From contig NZ_JAENJH010000002.1 in assembly GCF_016595675.1 (NCBI RefSeq), forward strand, positions 620,001-684,000: a DNA stretch of 64,000 nucleotides, read 5' to 3'. Shown in pieces: positions 59,504 to 64,000 of the stretch. The stretch is from Prauserella cavernicola (GTDB lineage: Bacteria > Actinomycetota > Actinomycetes > Mycobacteriales > Pseudonocardiaceae). Within the stretch, counting starts at the first letter, position 1. Each line of letters begins with the position of its first letter. The notes beneath the pieces are model-generated. The model was not told the origin of the DNA and did no database searches. It saw nothing but the letters and a program-made list of their open reading frames with translations. The translations under genes were made by a program, and so were the position numbers.

Positions 59504-59965
59504 GTGATTTCCGGAGTGGCCGAGCTCGCCCACGAGCTGCGTCCCCTGCTCTTCCGCCTCTACTACCTGGTGCGGCGGCAGACTCCGCAGCTCACGCTCA
59601 CCCTCACGCAGGGATCGGTGCTCGCCGAGCTCGTCCAGGGCGGACCCCGCCGGATGAGTGCGCTCGCCGAGCTCGAGGGCGTCCGGCTGCCGTCCATGAC
59701 CGACGTCGTCGCCAGGCTCGAACGCGACGGTCTCGTGAGCCGCGCTCCCGACCCCGCCGACCGCAGGGCCGTGCTCGTCACGGTCACGGCCGAGGGCACG
59801 CGCTTCCACGACGAGCTCATCGTCGCCCGCGAGGAGTTCCTGCGCGAACGCCTCGCCGCGATGACCCAGGGCGACCGGTCGGCCATCGACGCCGCCCTGC
59901 CCGCACTCCGGCGTCTGCTCGAACCCAGCACCCCCAGGGAGGAAGTCGTAGCCGATGAGCGCTGA
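59504..59965 (+). CDS. MarR family transcriptional regulator
   Basis: 153 residues with the winged helix (LTQGSVLAELVQGGPRRMSA, LPSMTDVVARLERDGLVSRA, DPADRRAVLVTVTAEG) and flanking dimerisation helices. Directly followed by, and overlapping 11 bases with, an MFS transporter gene, the usual arrangement for a local repressor of an exporter. GTG 59504 lies immediately after an AT-rich operator-like region. Confidence 0.9.
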   Translation: MISGVAELAHELRPLLFRLYYLVRRQTPQLTLTLTQGSVLAELVQGGPRRMSALAELEGVRLPSMTDVVARLERDGLVSRAPDPADRRAVLVTVTAEGTRFHDELIVAREEFLRERLAAMTQGDRSAIDAALPALRRLLEPSTPREEVVADER

Positions 59966-61172
59966 GAAACACGGAAGCCTGCTCGATGCCGTGAAGGGGC
60001 AGCCGAAGCAGGTCTGGATCACCGCGTTCGCCGCCGTTATCGCCTTCATGGGAATCGGGCTCGTCGACCCGATCCTGCTCTCCATCGCCGAGGGCCTCGA
60101 CGCGACGCCGTCGCAGGTGACCCTGCTGTTCTCGTCCTACCTCGGCGTCCAGGTGATCGCCATGCTGATCACCAGCGCCGCGAGCGCGCGCTTCGGTGCC
60201 AAACGGACCGTGCTCACCGGGCTCACGCTGATCGTGCTGGCCACCGCGCTGTGCACGATGGCCGGTTCGATCGAACAACTCGTCGGGCTGCGCGCCGTCT
60301 GGGGCCTCGGCAACGCGTTCTTCATCGCCACCGCGCTGTCGGTGATCGTCGGTGCGGCCACCGGAGGACAGTCGGGCGCCATCCTGCTCTACGAGGCCGC
60401 GCTCGGCCTCGGGTTGTCGGTGGGCCCGCTGCTCGGCGCGCTGCTGGGCAGCATCTCCTGGCGTGGTCCGTTCCTCGGCACCGCCGTGCTCATGGCGGGC
60501 GCGCTGGTGCTGTGCGCGGTGTTCCTCAAGAGCGACTCGCACGAGAAACGGCCGCGGATCGGCATTCTCGATCCCCTCAAGGCGCTCGGGCACGGTGGCC
60601 TGCTGCGCACCTCGATCGGGTCGGCGTTCTACACGGCCGCCTTCTTCGCCGTGCTCGCGTGGTCGCCGTTCGTCCTGGAGTGGAACGCCGTCGCGATCGG
60701 ACTGATCTTCTTCGGCTGGGGCCTGTGCGTGGCCATCGCCGGGGTCGCGCTGGCTCCACGGCTGGCGGCCCGGATCGGCGAGCGCAGGGCCACCGTGGTG
60801 TCGGTGCTGGCCTACGCGGTGCTGATGCTGGTGATGGTGGTGCCGAGCAAACCGCTGCTCGTTGCCGCGATCATCCTCAGTGGACTCGTCTCCGGCCTGC
60901 TGAACACGCTGTTCACCAGCACGGCCATGTCGATCTCGGACGCGCCCCGGCCGGTCGCCAGCGCCGGGTACAACTTCTGCCGGTGGCTGGGCGGAGCCGT
61001 CGCGGCCACGGTCGTCGGGCACGTCGCCGAGTTGCTCGGCTTCGTGCAGGGACCGTTCCTCGTCGCGGCGGTGCTGTGCGTGCTCGCGGGCGCCCTGCTC
61101 TCGTTCGGAGCTCGCAGGCCCGACCCGCACACCGTGCCCGCCGAGGCTGCTCTCGTGGGTGAAGAACTGTAG
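59955..61172 (+). CDS. MFS transporter under MarR control
   Basis: 405 residues with 12 predicted membrane segments; early motif FMGIGLVDPILLSIAEGL and motif A region SARFGAKRTVLTGL (~76-89). Conserved YNFCRWLGGAVAATVV near helix 11. Belongs to drug/siderophore-type exporters by architecture; the cargo is unknown. ATG 59955 lies within the 3' end of the MarR gene, so the two are translationally coupled. Confidence 0.88.
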   Translation: MSAEKHGSLLDAVKGQPKQVWITAFAAVIAFMGIGLVDPILLSIAEGLDATPSQVTLLFSSYLGVQVIAMLITSAASARFGAKRTVLTGLTLIVLATALCTMAGSIEQLVGLRAVWGLGNAFFIATALSVIVGAATGGQSGAILLYEAALGLGLSVGPLLGALLGSISWRGPFLGTAVLMAGALVLCAVFLKSDSHEKRPRIGILDPLKALGHGGLLRTSIGSAFYTAAFFAVLAWSPFVLEWNAVAIGLIFFGWGLCVAIAGVALAPRLAARIGERRATVVSVLAYAVLMLVMVVPSKPLLVAAIILSGLVSGLLNTLFTSTAMSISDAPRPVASAGYNFCRWLGGAVAATVVGHVAELLGFVQGPFLVAAVLCVLAGALLSFGARRPDPHTVPAEAALVGEEL

Positions 61173-61275
61173 GCGGCCCCGCCGTTCGTCCCGTGTTCAT
61201 CTGCAAGTCGGCATCGGCTTGCTTTGGGCACTTACGGTCACACGCGTTCCCCTGACTGAGTGAACTGGAGGCCGT

Positions 61276-63375
61276 GTGTCCTTCGAGCCCGGACGTCTGC
61301 TGCCACTGCTGACGTCTCACCGTTCCGGCCGGTCCGCGGTCACGTGTGAGTACCGCTGCGGCAATGCGTGCGCCCACCCCACACCCAACGAGTCCGACAA
61401 CGAGTACTTCGGTGACGTGGTCAAGAACGTCGTGTCCCGGCGCGGTGCGCTGCGGGCCGGCGCCGTCATGACCGCGACCGCCGCCGGCTTCGCCGCCCTC
61501 GCGGGCACCGCCGCCGCCACGCCCGCGGTGCCCCCTGCCCTCGCAGGCAAGGGCAACCCAGGCAAGGGCAGGCCCGGCCGTCCTGTGCCCGGCACGGACT
61601 TCGACGCGGTGGCGCCCAACAGCGCCGACGCCGTCACGATCCCCGAGGGCTACGAGCAGCAGGTCGTGATCCGCTGGGGCGACCCGGTGCTGCCCGGCGC
61701 TCCGAAGTTCGACTTCTCCAAGCAGACCGCGGCCGCGCAGGCCAAGCAGTTCGGCTACAACAACGACTTCGTCGGCCTCATCCCGCAGGACTCTCTCGGT
61801 CTGCGCAACCTGCTCGTGGTCAACCACGAGTACACCACCGAGACCGACATGTTCCCCGCGGGAACCTACGACGAAAACAACCCGACCGAGGAGCAGGTGA
61901 AGATCGGCTGGGCCGCGCACGGCCTGTCGGTCGTCCAGGCCCTGCGCGACCCGCGCGGCGGGCTGCGCGTGGTGCCGAGCTTCTACAACCGGCGCATCAC
62001 GCTCAACTCCGAGTTCGAGGTCCGTGGTCCCGCCGCGGGTTCGGACTACCTCAAGACCTCCGCCGACAGGACGGGCCGCAAGGTCCTCGGCACGCAGAAC
62101 AACTGCGCGGGCGGCGTCACGCCGTGGGGGACAGTGCTCTCCGGCGAGGAGAACTTCAACCAGTACTTCGCCAACGCCGAGACGGTCACCGATCCGGTCG
62201 AGGCCGCGCGTCTCAAGCGCTACGGCATCAGCGGCGGCGAGACCAGCCGCAAGTGGGAGCGTTTCGACAAGCGCTTCGACATTGCGCAGGAGCCGAACGA
62301 GGTTCACCGCTTCGGCTGGGTCGTCGAGATCGACCCGCACGACCCGCACCGCAAGCCGATCAAGCACACCGCGCTCGGCCGCTTCAAGCACGAGGCCGCC
62401 ACGGTGAAGATCACCAGGGACAACCGCGTCGCGGTGTACTCCGGTGACGACGAGCGCTTCGACTACATCTACAAGTTCGTCTCCAAGGGCAAGTACAAGA
62501 AGGGCACCAGCTCCTTCGCGCGCAGGCACAACTCGGCGCTGCTCGACGACGGCACGCTCTACGTCGCCAGGTTCACCGGCGACAGCCCGGCCGCCGAGAT
62601 CGACGGCTCCGGCACGCTGCCCTCCGACGGCGAGTTCGACGGCTACGGCGAGTGGATCCCGCTGGCCAGTGGCAACAAGTCCTTTGTGGATGGCTTCACG
62701 GCCGAGGAGGTCTACGTCTTCACGCGCCAGGCCGCCGACAAGGTGGGCGCCACGAAGATGGACCGTCCCGAGGACATCGAGCCCAACCCGGTCAACGGCC
62801 GGATCTACGCGGCGCTGACCAACAACAGCGACCGCGGTGCCGCGGGCAAGGCCGGTGCGGACGAGATCAACCCGCGCAACGGCAACCGCAACGGCCACGT
62901 GCTCGAGTGGGAGGAGCACAAGGGCGACGCGGCGGCGACGAAGTTCACCTGGCGGCTCCTGCTCGTCTGTGGTGACCCGGCCACGGCCGACACCTACTTC
63001 GGCGGTTTCCCGAAGGACCAGGTGAGCCCGATCTCGTGCCCGGACAACGTGGCGTTCGACCCGCACGGCAACCTGTGGGTCTCTACCGACGGCAACGCGC
63101 TGGGCAGCAACGACGGTCTGTTCTCGGTGCCGGTCGACGGCCCTGAGCGCGGCCAGGTCAAGCAGTTCCTGACCGTGCCGGTCGGCGCGGAGACCTGTGG
63201 TCCCGTGGTGACCGACGACGTGGTGCTCGTCGCGGTGCAGCACCCGGGTGAGGGCGCGGGCGCCGCGAACCCGGACTCGCACTGGCCCGACGGCGGCTCG
63301 GCCAACCCGAGGCCCGCGATCGTCGCGGTGTGGAAGAAGGGTCGCTGGGGCAGCGGCAAGATCGGCGTCCGGTAG
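61276..63375 (+). CDS. PhoX-family phosphatase (DUF839), Tat-exported
   Basis: 699 residues. The N-terminus contains CEYRCGNACAHPTPNESDNE (Cys at ~24, 28, 32) and only then a twin-arginine signal SRRGALRAGAVMTATAAGFA (~54-73), which is normal for actinobacterial PhoX-like proteins. The beta-propeller catalytic body follows, with GGVTPWGTVLSGEENFNQYF, HRFGWVVEIDPHDPH and VYSGDDERFDYIYKF, regions that bind Ca/Fe in PhoX. Releases phosphate from organic phosphomonoesters outside the cell. GTG follows GGAGG. Confidence 0.9.
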   Translation: MSFEPGRLLPLLTSHRSGRSAVTCEYRCGNACAHPTPNESDNEYFGDVVKNVVSRRGALRAGAVMTATAAGFAALAGTAAATPAVPPALAGKGNPGKGRPGRPVPGTDFDAVAPNSADAVTIPEGYEQQVVIRWGDPVLPGAPKFDFSKQTAAAQAKQFGYNNDFVGLIPQDSLGLRNLLVVNHEYTTETDMFPAGTYDENNPTEEQVKIGWAAHGLSVVQALRDPRGGLRVVPSFYNRRITLNSEFEVRGPAAGSDYLKTSADRTGRKVLGTQNNCAGGVTPWGTVLSGEENFNQYFANAETVTDPVEAARLKRYGISGGETSRKWERFDKRFDIAQEPNEVHRFGWVVEIDPHDPHRKPIKHTALGRFKHEAATVKITRDNRVAVYSGDDERFDYIYKFVSKGKYKKGTSSFARRHNSALLDDGTLYVARFTGDSPAAEIDGSGTLPSDGEFDGYGEWIPLASGNKSFVDGFTAEEVYVFTRQAADKVGATKMDRPEDIEPNPVNGRIYAALTNNSDRGAAGKAGADEINPRNGNRNGHVLEWEEHKGDAAATKFTWRLLLVCGDPATADTYFGGFPKDQVSPISCPDNVAFDPHGNLWVSTDGNALGSNDGLFSVPVDGPERGQVKQFLTVPVGAETCGPVVTDDVVLVAVQHPGEGAGAANPDSHWPDGGSANPRPAIVAVWKKGRWGSGKIGVR

Positions 63376-63390
63376 CGCGAAGCGGTTCCT

Positions 63391-63419
63391 GCCATGCCCT
63401 CTACGGTGGAGGGCATGGC
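63391..63419. promoter_or_regulatory. 11-7-11 perfect inverted repeat over the SDR start
   Basis: GCCATGCCCTC (63391-63401) and GAGGGCATGGC (63409-63419) enclose TACGGTG. The SDR start codon ATG 63415-63417 lies in the right arm and TACGGT, 7 bases before it, could be its -10. It may be an operator or the terminator of the PhoX gene. Confidence 0.5.
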
Positions 63420-64000
63420 AGACCAACCGCTCGCACTCGTCACCGGCGCCTCCAGGGGAATCGGCGCCGCGGTGGCGCACGCACTCGCTCCGACGCACCG
63501 GCTCCTGCTCGGCGGGCGCGACGAGAGCGCGCTCGCCGAGCTGGCCGGTGAGCTGCCGGACGCGAGCCCGTGGGTCGTCGACCTCACCGATCCCGCCGCC
63601 GTCGAGGCGGCGGTCGCCGGGATCGGTGGGCTGGACGTGCTGGTGCATTCGGCCGGCGTCGCGCGGCTCGGCACGATCGAGGACTCGCCCGCCGACGTGT
63701 GGCGGGACAACTTCGAGGTGAACGTGGTGGCCGTCGTGGAGCTGACGCGGCTGCTGCTGCCCGTGCTGCGGGCTGCGCACGGTCACGTGGTGCTGATCAA
63801 CTCGGGCCAGGGGCTCGCCGCGCGCGAGGGCTGGGGCGCCTACGCGGCCAGCAAGTTCGGCCTGCGCGCGTTCGCCGACGTGCTGCGCGCCGAGGAGGCC
63901 GCGAACGGTCTGCGGGTGACGTCGGTGTTTCCCGGCCGCACCGACACGGAGATGCAGCAGGCCGTGGTCGCAGGCGAGGGTGGCGACTACGACCCGGAGA
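63415..64000 (+). CDS. Short-chain dehydrogenase/reductase (3' end cut by window edge)
   Basis: First 195 codons of a classical SDR. Cofactor motif TGASRGIGAA (~11-20), LVHSAGVARLG (NAG-like, ~80-90), catalytic Ser in VVLINSGQG and YxxxK as YAASK (~143-147), then VFPGRTDTEM. The substrate is unknown. The remaining ~25-40 residues lie beyond base 64000. ATG 63415 lies in a perfect inverted repeat. Confidence 0.92.
   Translation, partial: MADQPLALVTGASRGIGAAVAHALAPTHRLLLGGRDESALAELAGELPDASPWVVDLTDPAAVEAAVAGIGGLDVLVHSAGVARLGTIEDSPADVWRDNFEVNVVAVVELTRLLLPVLRAAHGHVVLINSGQGLAAREGWGAYAASKFGLRAFADVLRAEEAANGLRVTSVFPGRTDTEMQQAVVAGEGGDYDPE

Noticed and set aside
1-64000. tRNA, rRNA, insertion sequences, prophage or attachment sites
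   Set aside because: Scanning for tRNA T-arm motifs, transposase-like proteins and terminal inverted repeats gave nothing convincing; some short RNA genes could still be missed without covariance searches.

Overview
The window is high-GC actinobacterial DNA (around 70% G+C by eye). GTG starts are frequent, genes are tightly packed and often overlap by ATGA/GTGA, and several starts look leaderless. Gene content points to the family Pseudonocardiaceae (Amycolatopsis, Prauserella or Saccharomonospora type), but no 16S is present and the genus is inferred. Most of the sequence is origin-proximal chromosomal core. It carries homologues of two Mycobacterium tuberculosis blocks that lie on opposite sides of oriC there: trxB-rsmA-sigM-murJ-DUF6049-mutT4-pcnA (Rv3907c-Rv3913), and yqgE-leuS plus dnaB-rplI-rpsR-ssb-rpsF-GT87-ponA-DUF5318-padR-ino1 (Rv0037c-Rv0058). 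I saw no rRNA or tRNA gene, CRISPR array, prophage or insertion sequence.

Layout. 1-10.4 kb: thioredoxin reductase with a SigR/SigH-like promoter; a minus-strand unit mutT4, DUF6049, murJ, pseudokinase, sigM, rsmA; divergent pcnA followed by an orphan histidine kinase. 11.7-17.5 kb: a degenerate TNT-domain protein with a YbaB-like partner, an MFS transporter, YqgE, an SdpI-like membrane protein and a phytase-like secreted protein. 17.5-20.5 kb: leuS behind a leucine-rich leader peptide and a terminator hairpin. 20.5-28 kb: TetR regulator, ribokinase, PTS enzyme I with a DasR-type operator over its start codon, a DUF1707 protein, a NarL-type two-component system and an AI-2E transporter. 28.3-38.1 kb is an accessory cell-surface region. 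It holds a secreted protein, a 1026-residue protein with about 14 cysteine-free chaplin-like repeats, an extradiol dioxygenase, and a SipW/TasA-like cassette (two TasA/CalY-like proteins, a SipW-type signal peptidase, two response regulators and a convergent GAF-histidine kinase). 38.2-46.8 kb: secreted peptidase, dnaB with a perfect SOS box and a nearby DnaA-box cluster, a type VII secretion substrate/chaperone cassette, then rplI-rpsR-ssb-rpsF. 46.8-49.7 kb: three related secreted, C-terminally membrane-anchored proteins. 49.8-59.4 kb: endonuclease IV, two GT87 mannosyltransferases, PBP1, DUF5318, PadR, inositol-phosphate synthase and a HAD hydrolase. 59.5-64 kb: MarR-MFS pair, a PhoX phosphatase and a truncated SDR.

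Functional themes. Much of the window builds or decorates the envelope: MurJ with its pseudokinase, PonA, two GT87 enzymes, Ino1 (precursor for phosphatidylinositol and mycothiol) and the surface-protein cassettes. The rest is replication, translation and redox housekeeping. The most notable signals are regulatory (the leuS attenuator, the SOS box on dnaB, the dre operator over the ptsI start, and a hairpin repeat placed between convergent genes) and the two putative fibre/amyloid-like surface systems at 28-36 kb.
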